Positions 1 through 7,464 are shown, counted from the first letter of the stretch. The stretch: 11,117 bases of DNA from Pleurotus ostreatus/Saccharomyces cerevisiae fusant (GCA_024196135.1 JAMQCK010001175.1:1-11117); one strand, 5' to 3'. The notes: generated by a model not told the origin, from the sequence alone. A program made the numbers and translations.

Positions 1-208
1 GATCGGAGGTGCTGGACTTCGCACGGCGATAGCGGGGGTACTGGCGATTTTCGCGGAGCGCGGCTCGGGCACAAGGTAGGGGAGGGTCTTGCGCGTCGAA
101 TGCCGCTCGAACGGAGTGAATCGCAGCTGGTACGACCGAGCAACGGCGAGTTTGAGTCGGGGTGTCGATCTGGCTGATTGGGGCAGCTAGAGCGCGGGGC
201 TCATAACC
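1..208 (-). mobile_element. 5' leader of a Ty1/copia-type LTR retrotransposon, truncated by the window edge
   Basis: On the minus strand this segment directly follows the 3' boundary of the LTR at 209-517 and starts with a half-tRNA primer-binding site. It should therefore be the untranslated leader between the 5' LTR and gag, with the element body lying beyond position 1. Reading the minus strand I find no ATG-initiated frame of note, as expected for a leader. No gag, protease, integrase or reverse transcriptase can be seen. The copia assignment rests on the primer type and the LTR length; it is inferred, not shown by coding sequence. Confidence 0.6.
191..208 (-). other. Primer-binding site complementary to the anticodon half of initiator-Met tRNA
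   Basis: Immediately outside the LTR (no spacer), the plus strand reads AGCGCGGGGCTCATAACC. This matches the D-stem to anticodon-loop part of eukaryotic initiator tRNA-Met: anticodon CAT followed by AACC, preceded by a GGGCT stem. The minus strand is thus complementary to a tRNA fragment ending in the anticodon stem. Priming by such an internally cleaved half-tRNA-iMet is a known trait of copia-like elements (Drosophila copia, yeast Ty5). There is no acceptor or T arm here, so it is not a tRNA gene. It fixes the element orientation as minus. Confidence 0.72.
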
Positions 209-517
209 TGTCCGAGGTAGAATCGAGCCAGTAATCACACTAGAGCGACAGCAAACGAGTCAGATTCATAAGTAGCGAGATACTACGCATAACTACGCAC
301 CTAGAGCGACAGCAAACGAGTCAGGAAGAGAAAAGACTCGGATGTGCCGCTCTAGGCAGGAGCGGCCGGAAAATGCCGGGAAATAATGTGGCGCTCGGCA
401 GTAAGGCGCGAGCGCACAAGTAAGACTGTAGGTAAGCGTACAGTACCGGGAAAAAGTCCATAAAATCACAGAAAAATACCATAGGCGCTAGAGAGCGCGT
501 AGACACCAAGTCCAACA
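209..517 (-). repeat. LTR copy 1 (309 bp), apparent 5' LTR of the left-edge copia element
   Basis: On the minus strand the repeat begins TGTTGGACTTGGTGT and ends in ...CTCGGACA, giving the TG...CA termini (TGT...ACA) expected of LTRs. Near-identical copies occur at 3204-3511 (minus), 5646-5893 (plus) and, interrupted, 6572-7170 (minus). Inside is a direct repeat of about 23 bp (CTAGAGCGACAGCAAACGAG...) at 240 and again at 301. The primer-binding site abutting 208/209 argues that this is a 5' LTR and not a solo LTR. The outer flank 518-522 (GGCAG) would be one half of its target duplication; the other half is outside the window. Confidence 0.88.
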
Positions 518-1295
518 GGCAGAGGGGGCGCGTGCGCAGGCTTCCCTAGAAGGAGGGGGTGAAGAAGGAGGAGGGGGCAGGATGGGATGGGATGAAGCAG
601 GGGTGGAGAGACGACAAGGGGAAAGAGCCAGGGGAGTGCACCCGCGGGCGATGACATACCCGGCGTACGCCAGTACGCGCGCGCCCCTCGCGCTCATTCT
701 TGCCCTCGCTACCTTCCCCCCCCACCCCCTCTCGCGCTCGATCAATGCGTCCGACGCGTCGTTTGACGCGATCCTGCGTGCATCGAGCACGCCCACCACC
801 CTCAGCCACCCCCCTCCCCGCTCACGTCGTCGTGCGCGCTACTGAGGCGTAGCGACGCGTCGAGCGCGAGCGAGATTTCTCGCTCGCGCTTTTTCTATAT
901 TTTCTCACCTTCTCCCCCTCCCTCCCCCTTAGCCGGCCCATAAACTGAGTAGATACCATATATACACAATTTCAACTACATTTTGGCTATGCTACAAGGG
1001 ACGAAGTGTGGCAAGCGTGCGCGCGACACGTCCCGACGCGTCGAGGGCAGGCACGTGCTGCCCCCAACGCGCCATCAGAGCGCACGCATCACGCCCGACG
1101 TCGGCGAGGCGCGCATCACGGCCGCGGCGCCGTATAAGGGAACGAACCCGCAGACCGGCTCCCTCACTGGAGGTTGGTTTCGCCATCTGCCGGGCCCGTG
1201 AACCACTCGCAGGGGTTGCAACCCGCCCTCCGACTAAACTCGGGGGAGGTTATAACCTGGCTTACAACATTAACTGATCTCGCGTACCCCCCTCT
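518..1295. repeat. GC- and CpG-rich repeat-like block with purine tract and perfect hairpin (possible diverged unit)
   Basis: This stretch has no gene I can support. It has a purine-rich tract (about 547-632), then a pyrimidine-rich stretch (about 700-735), then a 13-bp perfect inverted repeat (863-875 with 878-890, TT spacer). A T-rich run and an AT-rich TATA-like segment (952-985) follow, then CpG-rich sequence. That order (GC-rich, short inverted repeat, C/T tract, TATA-like segment, CpG-rich tail) matches units A, B and C, so it is probably a more diverged member. Its tail (about 1140-1290) does not match theirs. Short open frames here are typical of GC-rich non-coding DNA. Confidence 0.4.
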
Positions 1296-1815
1296 CCTCC
1301 CCTTCTCCACGCAATAGCGCTTAATGCGCATGCTTCCCCCTCTTCCCCCTTCACGCTACGCGCAGCCACGCGCTGCCGAAGAATTTTCGGCAGCATGTAT
1401 GTACCTTTTGGCACTCCATACACTTTTTCATCTTATGTCCTTGTAGTGCTCTTGTGCTCTAGTATCTATATAATATATTCCTTTCTTGTATCTAACAGGC
1501 ATGAGGAGGAGAGGGCGCGGCGACAGTGCTCATCGCCATGCTGCCCTATTAATGACACAGCCACTGCAGCGCATGCGGCGCATCAGCAGCTGCGCTGCGC
1601 GCATCAATTCGGGCGGCGGCGCAAGGCACGCATCACACATCACGTGTGGCGGGAGACCCCGATCGGCAAGGCCGGGGGGTCGCCTACCGCATCGGGCGCG
1701 AGCCGGAGGCTGCCCGGTGACCTCGCCAGGGCCTGTGGCTGTGCCGACAACACATACGCTACTTTTGCAATAGGCCCGCAGACAATTGTCGGGGTCTTTT
1801 GCAAAAGTCTTACTT
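1296..1815 (+). repeat. GC-rich dispersed repeat, unit A
   Basis: A C/T-rich stretch and an inverted repeat (CTGCCGAA ... TTCGGCAG, 1371-1396) precede a TATA-like segment (1465-1492) and a CpG-rich tail. The tail aligns base for base over long runs with unit B and, in reverse, unit C: TACCGCAT(C/T)GGGC near 1685, GGGCCTGTGGC near 1730, CTTTTGCAATAGG near 1762, CAGACAATTG near 1781 and CTTTTGCAAAAG near 1796. The shared part ends near GTCTTAC (about 1815) plus a few bases. A 223-codon frame covers it, but comparing A with B shows no codon-like substitution pattern. The element class is unknown; a TATA-like box inside a 0.5-0.9 kb GC-rich repeat would suit an LTR or a non-autonomous element. 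Confidence 0.6.
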
Positions 1816-1969
1816 GCACAGCTGCAATTCCTTTTTTCCCAACTTTCTTTCAGAACATCCCCCACCGCGTATGCAGTTCCGTGGGCGGACTTTTGGCTCT
1901 ACTACGCGCCAGACGTGGTCTTCCCCTTGTCCCCTCTATTCCTCTTTCCCCCTCCCCCTTCGTTGAGAC
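1816..1969. other. Spacer between GC-rich units A and B, pyrimidine-rich
   Basis: There is no supported gene. The segment starts with T/C-rich sequence and ends in a C/T tract (about 1920-1965) like the one that leads into unit C on the opposite strand (minus strand near 11035-11000). It may therefore be the outer edge of unit B and not unique sequence. Confidence 0.35.
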
Positions 1970-2890
1970 GCACGTCCCGTTTGAGTACCCACCGCACCGG
2001 CAAATTCACGGTGCTCGGCTCGGCGTGGGGCGCGCATATCGATGCTCCCAGGTCTTCATGGCCTAGGGGAGGTGGTGGAATGCCGAGCATTGGCTCTGGT
2101 GCGCGTAGCCGCCCAGGTAGCTGCGCGTTGGCAGACGCGCCACTGCGTGACAGCGCAACCTGTCACGCGCGCGCCGTCGTCCTTCCCCCACTACCAACGG
2201 CCCTCTGGACACTCCACTTCATCGCTACCACCGCCTTCCGTGCACGTCGTCTTACCTAAGACAACAACAAGCGCTTGCCTGGAAAGGCCCATCAACAGCC
2301 CGACCCCCGACCCCCCACCTAGCAACCGCCCCATAGCAACGAGCTCGAGAGGCTCGCGGGCAGCCGCAGCTGCCTGCTCGCACCCTCTTCCTCCCCCCTC
2401 ATTTTCATTTACAGTACGCGTCCGCTCACTGGTCCTTACGCGCGGTGCTTGACGTGTACCCGCTGGCGAAAATTTTTGCCGCCGCTTTCTCATTCACTCT
2501 GCCCCCCTCCACGCGTCGTCGTGTATGTCTAACTACACTTTACTTATCATACATATACAATCCATTTTCTTTCATCATCACAATCGCGGATGAGCACGCA
2601 CGAAGGCGGCGGCGGCGGCAACGCGTGTCGCAACGTCGCCGCGCTGATTGCACAGCCACCGCCGCGCGCGCATCAATCTCGAGCGCGGGGTAGAGCGCAC
2701 GACGCACATTGCGTGCGGCGGGCGACCCTGACCGGCGAGCCCGGGGGTTGCCTACCGCATTGGGCACAAGCCAGCGGGTTCCCGGCGACCTGGCCGGGGC
2801 CTGTGGCAGTGCCAATAACAGCCTCGCGTCTTTTGCAATAGGCTGGCAGACAATTGCCGAGGTCTTTTGTAAATGTCTTACGGCCACAGC
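1970..2890 (+). repeat. GC-rich dispersed repeat, unit B (longest copy)
   Basis: The 5' part shares GAGTAC(C/T)CACCGCACCGG and the following CGGTGCT hairpin arm with the minus strand of unit C (about 10995-10930). The middle repeats the CTGGCG-AATTTTTGC-CGC block, the C-rich run and a TATA-like segment (2544-2570). The tail aligns with unit A through CTTTTGCAATAGG (about 2830), CAGACAATTG (about 2848) and GTCTTAC (about 2882). It runs directly into the Myb/SANT-like pseudogene at about 2890. No protein family is recognised in the open frames on either strand. The boundary is approximate because the next few bases (CACAGCTG) are also shared with unit A. Confidence 0.62.
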
Positions 2891-4130
2891 TGGAGCATTG
2901 GCAATGTTGGTGATGGAGATGGCCATGTTGTCCATAGCCTTGGCATTACAACATGACTTCTTCTGCGATATTGGAAGGGTCACCCTCACACTGCTGTGCA
3001 TCACTGGCCCTTGCGGCATGAGGGGAGACGGGAGTTGCTGGCGCGCGCTGAGGGCTTCAAGAGTTGGGCAGTGGAGTTGCCGTCCAGGCTCGGCCCTGTG
3101 GGAGCTTAATTGGCTCATCTCTATCCTGCTTGTGCTCGCCATCATCCCCTTCTCTGTCAAGGAGCACTGGGTCGATAGGAAACTGAGTTGATGGGGGAGT
3201 GGGTGTCCGAGGTAGAATCAAGCCAGTGATCACACTAGAGCGACAGTAAACGAGTCAGATTCACAAGTAGCGAGATACTACGCATAACTACGCACCTAGA
3301 GCGACAGCAAAAGAGTCAGGAAGAGAAAAGACTCGGATGTGCCGCTCTAGGCAGGAGGCTCCGGAAAATGCCGAGAAATAATGTGGCGCTCGGCTGTAAG
3401 GCGTGAGCGCACAAGTAGGACTGTAGGTAAGCGTACAGTACCGGGAAAAAGTCCGTAAAATCATAGAGAATACCATAGGCGCTAGCTAGCGCGTAGACAC
3501 CAAGTCCAACAGTGGGAGGGCCTGATAGCGCAGGAGGGGGCACACTCTGGGTACCGGCGTGATAAGCTTGATCGCCTGTTGCAATGACCTTCTCGCAGAG
3601 CGTGGCCATATCCTTGAAGATGGGAAAAGGGCGCTTCTTCCATTACACATAGGGGTTAGGCTGGAGGTACAACTAGATGAGTACATAGATGAGAGAAGCC
3701 AGAGGTCACGTACCTTGTCCTGCGGATCATACTTGATTGTTGATGCGCTCCATGCGTCCTAGACCTCCTTTGTTGCAGTCACACGATAGTGCTTCTCATC
3801 CCAGCCAAAGCTGGAGTTCTTGCGCAGCTCCTTGACCTGCTTGTAGTCTGGCTTCATGGGCTGTCCGAGGTGATTGATGGCGCGTGAACAAGCACCTTGT
3901 TGAGATGTTGACAAATACGCACCTTTTCCCAGTGCGAACTGATCTTCTTGGGCGTGAGATTGGTGAGATCAGCGTTGAGCATGCCAGTTGCCACGGCCAC
4001 GCACATCTTGACAAGAAGTGACAGCCATGTTGTCCCTGTCCACCCACTGCTGGCCTGCCAGGCTGGTTGGCTGGCAACCATTGTCTTCACTATGAAGGGC
4101 TCCACCAGGGGGGTCCAGCAGAAGGTGCTC
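2890..4130 (-). pseudogene. Myb/SANT-like DNA-binding domain protein (PF12776-type), degenerate and split by a solo LTR
   Basis: The minus strand gives YKQVKELRKNSSFGWDE, then VTATKEV-stop-DAW (3750-3840), then WKKRPFPIFKDMATLCE and VIATG (about 3580-3642). These are hallmark stretches of the Myb/SANT-like domain found in many fungal transposon-associated proteins: Y-x2-V-x2-LR..SGFGWD, VTA..E.WD and the KPFP-(L/I)(Y/F)-DD/KD motif. A 53-nt GTACGT...CCAG intron (3661-3713) rejoins the two parts in frame. In-frame stops lie at 3759-3761 (Trp position) and 3643-3645. A solo LTR (3204-3511) interrupts it; ignoring LTR and one target repeat, the frame runs on for about 44 codons to a stop near 3080. 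After a frameshift a helix-like tail (AMDNMAISITNIANA, about 2895-2940) remains. The N-terminal half of the domain (3840-4130) is spread over several frames. The start is not determinable. Likely role: DNA-binding accessory protein. Confidence 0.72.
3199..3516 (-). repeat. Solo LTR copy 2 with perfect 5-bp target-site duplication (GTGGG)
   Basis: The LTR itself is 3204-3511 (308 bp, minus orientation, TGT...ACA). It is flanked by GTGGG at 3199-3203 and again at 3512-3516. It shares nearly all bases with copy 1, including both internal 23-bp direct repeats. No primer-binding site or polypurine tract adjoins it, so the internal region was removed by LTR-LTR recombination. It sits inside the Myb/SANT-like coding sequence. 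Confidence 0.93.
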
Positions 4131-4800
4131 TATACTTTCGGAGACATGATGCGTGAGAAATTATGGAGAGGCAAGCTGTAAGGAAGGTGGGTGCCAGCAA
4201 AGCAGATGGGTGAACGCGCACGCGTGTGTGATGGCAGCGTGACTGAAGTCGAGTTCTCACGAGTTCCAGGGCCAGATAACTTTTGGCAGCAAATCCGGCC
4301 CTAGAACTCTGTTTTCCTATGCGCCCGATCAGACTCTAAGGAGTACTCCTCTGCTCAGGTGTTGCCAACCGGGTGGAGGCTGGATCTTTGCACATTTGTA
4401 CCGTTAACACTCCCTTTGTTGCATTATCTGTCCACCACTGCTATTGGAATGCTCAGTAGCATCATCTCTGCAATGAATATTATATCTTCCACCACAAAAT
4501 GAGTGAATTATAAGCTTCAGTTGCCCACAACATTGCCAGATTTCTGTATCGCGTCCAGAGGGTCAGATTCTGGGTGCTCACGTTACCAGAGCACTCAGAA
4601 TCTGACCCTCTGGAGTAATGATCACCTTCCCTTGCCTCTAACCCTCATCAAGGTGCTCCCCCTTGCACCGGGCAAGCAGCTAGTCACATTCCTGTTGACT
4701 TGCTCTGAACTACTGCTGCACATCATGCGCCAGCTTGACAACTGGCATCCATCCCTGCCAGAATCCCTCCAATCACAGAACTTTGTGCAATGAGTCTTTG
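4131..4800. other. Gene-free stretch between two divergently oriented pseudogenes
   Basis: No supported gene was found. It lies upstream of both the minus-strand Myb/SANT-like pseudogene and the plus-strand dioxygenase-like pseudogene, so it may once have been their shared 5' region. A 96-codon plus-strand frame (4503-4793) spans it, but it reads through a hairpin and has no recognisable motif; I do not call it a gene. The only clear structure is the hairpin at 4554-4614. Confidence 0.5.
4554..4614 (+). repeat. Long hairpin: 26-bp arms with one mismatch, 9-nt loop
   Basis: Left arm 4554-4579 begins TCCAGAGGGTCAGATTCTG. Right arm 4589-4614 is its reverse complement except for one position (G at 4573 opposite T at 4595). 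The loop is ACGTTACCA. In a plus-strand RNA the odd pair is a G-U wobble, so the stem would be fully paired; on the minus strand it is a C/A mismatch. Flanks lack further pairing. No target duplication is evident. Confidence 0.9.
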
Positions 4801-6125
4801 TCACTCTCATTAATTGTTGGCCAGAGGCTTAGCATTAGCGCGAGAACTTTGATGCACAGCAGGATGTACCGCTCTTTCCCAATAATTGTAGGGCTAGACT
4901 GGGTACGTTCAACAGTCAATGGAGTTGTTTAGGCAGGCTAACTGGGATAGGCCTTTTGGAGCTTAGGAAGGGGGATATTGTATTCTTCCGAGACACTGAG
5001 TTTTCTGCCCACAATGAGCCCCAAATATGAGCAACGTCTGGCCAGTGCAGAGGAAGTGGTGCAGTTCAAATCCGACTGAGAAGACATCCGCAAGACATGT
5101 ATTGGAACTCCTTGCTATTGGCGCACACACCAGAAAGCATCCATGGAAACGTGGATTAGCTCAAAACCCCAAGAACGTTATTGGGCCAATCAAAGGATCC
5201 GATCCTAGCAAATATGATCAAGAAGGGATACATGCCCAAAGTGAGCTGCACAAGGTATGTTGTATCATAAAGTGTGCCACCATATCCTAACCAATAGCAG
5301 ATCTCTGCAACCATTGGCATCAATATGTTGCACAATTGCTTCAATGACCACTATGGAATTGTTCCCTTCTAGTCAAGTCAATTTCAGCAGACCGCGCTCT
5401 TGTGCGACTGGTTAGTACATCATTATATGAAGTCCTATTTAACACTCACCACCCCTTGATGCCAAAAGCATGAAGTACAAGAATGGCGAGTTGGGGGCTG
5501 CACATATGGATGAAACCAATGCTTCTGCATTGTTTAGTGTAGCTCTTGCCAACTCTGACGTGCCCAAGGGGTATGAGCCTGGCCGGTTCCATTTCCTTAC
5601 CATTGATTTCCAGAGCAGCCAACGTGCAATACCCCACCACGGACCTGTTGGACTTGGTGTCTACGCGCTCTCTAGCACCTATGGTATTTTTCTATGATTT
5701 TACGGACTTTTTCCTGGTACTGTATGCTTACCTACAGTCCTACTTGTGCGCTCGCGCCTTACTGCCAAGCGCCACGTTATTTCTTGGCAGTTTCCGGAGC
5801 CTCCTGCCTAGAGCGGCACATCCAAGTCTTTTCTCTTCCTGACTCGTTTGCTGTCGCTCTAGTTTGATTACTGGCTCGATTCTACCTTGGACAGGCACTA
5901 GACCTCCCTGCTGCATTCGCGCGTTGCCAAGGCACGGATTGATATGCCCTGTGGCTGAAAAATGCGGAAAGACATATATAAACAGGTGATATAGCCAAAC
6001 TGGTCTGGATCATATGGACGGTCCCGTATATACTGCACCAATGTCGTGAGTGTACAACCATCAGTCAGATGGGTGCACGTAGTTTGGGGGGATACATCCC
6101 CTGCCCTACCTTCTTCCTGTGCAGG
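4800..6125 (+). pseudogene. TET/JBP-type 2-oxoglutarate/Fe(II) dioxygenase-like gene, decayed and split by a solo LTR
   Basis: Coherent protein segments run in order along the plus strand: RSFPIIVGLDWVRSTVNG (about 4864-4926), GLLELRKGDIVFFRDTEFSA (4950-5009), YEQRLASAEEVVQF (5026-5067), then ISATIGINMLHNCFNDHYG (5301-5357) after a 46-nt GTATGT...CTAAC...CAG intron (5255-5300). A 58-nt intron (5411-5468) precedes GELGAAHMDETNASALFSV (5485-5541). His-x-Asp-x2-Asn (5503, 5509, 5518) resembles the iron-binding HxD of TET (HRD..N) and JBP enzymes. PGRFHFL follows, then the LTR, then DLPAAF, PRHG (His at 5933) and DGPVYTAPMS with a donor at 6046. Known TET/JBP enzymes oxidise 5-methylcytosine or thymine; this copy cannot be functional. 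Stops lie at 5077, 5370 and 5987, with several frameshifts. The family is inferred from motifs; another 2OG oxygenase is possible. Confidence 0.5.
5641..5898 (+). repeat. Solo LTR copy 3, short form (248 bp), plus orientation
   Basis: The LTR is 5646-5893, starting TGTTGGACTTGGTGT and ending CCTTGGACA. It is about 60 bp shorter than copies 1 and 2 because it has only one of the two internal 23-bp direct repeats and lacks the segment between them. The flanks GGACC (5641-5645) and GGCAC (5894-5898) agree at three of five positions, so the target duplication is imperfect or degraded. Skipping the LTR and one flank brings DLPAAF into the same frame as the upstream YPTTDL stretch. This fits insertion into coding sequence. 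Confidence 0.88.
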
Positions 6126-6391
6126 AGCATGTTGTACGCAAGCGAGAAATTTTGCTTGCTCTTTTTTCCACTTTTCTTTGCTTTTCAACACTTGGTATGT
6201 ATGTTATGGCTGGTGTATACATCTTTACAAATGTTTTTGTGCTTGCCATGGTGGATCACGGCCCTAGACAGTGGAAGTGCATGTTGGCTTGCCTCCAAAA
6301 GGCAGGTCTTCCTGTATGCCCATCTGCTATACACCACGGCCGTCATCTGTCTCTTCGTCTGAGTTCCCGCCCTTTAGTCAAGGAAGGCTAG
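6125..6391 (+). pseudogene. Unassigned open segment downstream of the dioxygenase-like pseudogene
   Basis: A possible 79-nt intron (6046 GTGAGT to 6124 GCAG) precedes this segment, which would make it a later exon of the dioxygenase-like gene. Two frames stay open: one beginning EHVVRKREILLALFSTF, ending at 6391, and one hydrophobic frame rich in Phe/Leu/Trp ending near 6362. I recognise no domain in either. The charged frame looks more protein-like, but the splice phase favours the other, so the assignment is unresolved. Confidence 0.25.
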
Positions 6392-6437
6392 CGCCCCCTT
6401 ACACTTGATTCTATCTCACACGTAGACATTGGCTAAG

Positions 6438-6571
6438 CTACACAGAGAGGGACAAACAAGATATGTACATACCTGAGCAAAGTCGTAACATCATTCATGC
6501 CAGCGATGAAGTTGCCCTGGAATGATGTGCCACCACCAAATATTGACAGCACCTTTTGCACCTGACCAAAG
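6438..6571 (-). pseudogene. Unrecognised minus-strand exon remnant with a canonical splice donor
   Basis: Minus strand 6571-6474 translates without stops and includes QVQKVLSIFGGGTSFQGNF followed by MNDVTTLLR. It ends CTCAG followed by GTATGT at 6473, a textbook fungal donor. A pyrimidine-rich run and TGTGTAG at 6438 would give a 36-nt intron (or 41 nt to the next AG). Upstream is cut by LTR copy 4. The segment 6374-6437 beyond the acceptor shows nothing clear. I do not recognise the family; it is too short for more than a note. Confidence 0.3.
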
Positions 6572-7170
6572 TGTCTGAGGTAGAATCGAGCCAGTATTCA
6601 TACTAGAGCAACAGCAAACAAGTCAGTAGTATATTCAGCAGTACAGAATGTATAACTACGCACCTAGAGTGACAACAAACTGTCAGGGCTTGGCCTATAC
6701 TGCTGAGGGTGTCGATAGCTGGGATGCAGAGTCCGCGAGGTTAGACTCGGGCGCTACGCGGACAGACTGAACAAGGTAAAAGAGATAAGGAAAAGAAGGA
6801 AACAAGACAAGATGAGAAATAGTCAGGAAACAATCAGAAGGCCATGTATATCTGGCATATGTACTGGGAGCCTCAAGGCAGAGATGAGGTGAACATGTAA
6901 TGTGGTGGGTGTCAGTGGGTCCATGCAGGTGCAAGTAGTTAGAGGAAAGAGTAATGGGTCATGACACAAGCAAGTCAGGAAGAGAAAAGACTTGAATGTT
7001 CCACTCTGGGCAGGAGCGGCCGGAAAATGCTGGGAAATAACATGGCACTCTGCAGTAAGGCGCAAGTGCACAAGTAGGGCTGTAGGTAAGCGTACAGTAC
7101 TGGGAAAAGTCCAGAAAAATCATAGAAAATACCATAGGCGCTAGCTAGCGCGTAGACACCAAGTCCAACA
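6572..7170 (-). repeat. LTR copy 4, enlarged to 599 bp and CpG-depleted
   Basis: Both ends match the other copies: TGTCTGAGGTAGAATCGAG at 6572 and AAGTCCAACA ending at 7170. Homology to copies 1-2 runs to about 6687 and resumes at 6974; between lies about 290 bp not found in the other copies. Flanks CAAAG (6567-6571) and CACCC (7171-7175) do not form a target duplication, and no primer-binding site adjoins, so it is an old or recombined solo LTR. Many CpG sites of copy 1 read TpG or CpA here. Confidence 0.82.
6682..6979. mobile_element. Insert of about 292 bp within LTR copy 4, bounded by GTCAGG
   Basis: The extra segment lies between GTCAGG at 6682-6687 and GTCAGG at 6974-6979, which could be a 6-bp target duplication. 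GTCAG is also part of the LTR's own internal repeat, however. The insert has a purine-rich tract (6768-6826) and no clear terminal inverted repeats. Its class is unknown. It may instead be the extra block of a longer LTR subfamily. Confidence 0.4.
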
Positions 7171-7223
7171 CACCCCCACTTACATAAGCAATTCCTAAAG
7201 TTGAGGTCATGTGACCTGCTTGG

Positions 7224-7464
7224 AGGCAGACTCGCCCTAATGACCACTTCTGACAGCCTTTTGTCTGCTCAAATCTTTAAGATATGCTCTGTAGAGGAAA
7301 AGCCAGTCTGATGGCCTGCTGTCAAGTTCCGTGACATCAAGCAGGATATGCTCGACCAGATACAGTCAAGTCAATATCATGTGCTGCAAGGCATGGTGGT
7401 GCAGACAGGAATGTTAGGACTGATGAGGCTGTCAAAAGTGGTGCGTCAGAGGGCGAGTCTGCCT
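7224..7464. mobile_element. MITE-like segment with about 35-bp imperfect terminal inverted repeats (241 bp)
   Basis: The left arm 7224-7258 contains AGGCAGACTCGCCCT and CCACTTCTGACAGCC. The right arm 7427-7464 is the reverse complement of the same two blocks, 15/15 and 14/15 matching, separated by a few extra bases. No target-site duplication is evident at either end. The interior holds a stop-free plus-strand run (KFRDIKQDMLDQIQSSQYHV, about 7325-7384), so it could also be a captured or inverted gene fragment and not a true MITE. Confidence 0.5.

Noticed and set aside
189..208. Partial tRNA gene for initiator Met
   Set aside because: Only the D-stem to anticodon part is present and it abuts an LTR terminus exactly, which fits a primer-binding site; no acceptor, T arm or B box.
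321..515. 64-codon minus-strand frame repeated in every LTR copy (also at 3316, 5546 and 6975)
   Set aside because: It lies wholly within the LTR and reappears because the LTR is repeated; hydrophobic low-complexity translation with no family resemblance.
863..895. Bacterial-style intrinsic terminator (GC hairpin followed by T run)
   Set aside because: Spliceosomal introns show the genome is eukaryotic; the hairpin is better treated as part of the repeat.
1395..2066. 223-codon open frame over unit A (also 160 codons at 2709-3191 and 165 codons on the minus strand at 10287-10784)
   Set aside because: The frames are homologous between repeat copies, but a hand comparison of 31 aligned codons of A and B gave changes at positions 1, 2 and 3 in a ratio of about 7:5:5. 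There is no third-position excess, so it is not coding; GC-rich DNA simply has few stops.
4503..4793. 96-codon plus-strand frame as a gene
   Set aside because: It reads through the 26-bp hairpin and shows no domain or splice context; its last part merely approaches the dioxygenase-like relic.
7204..7217. AGGTCATGTGACCT palindrome as a transcription-factor site
   Set aside because: Short, single, with no promoter context; cannot be told from chance.
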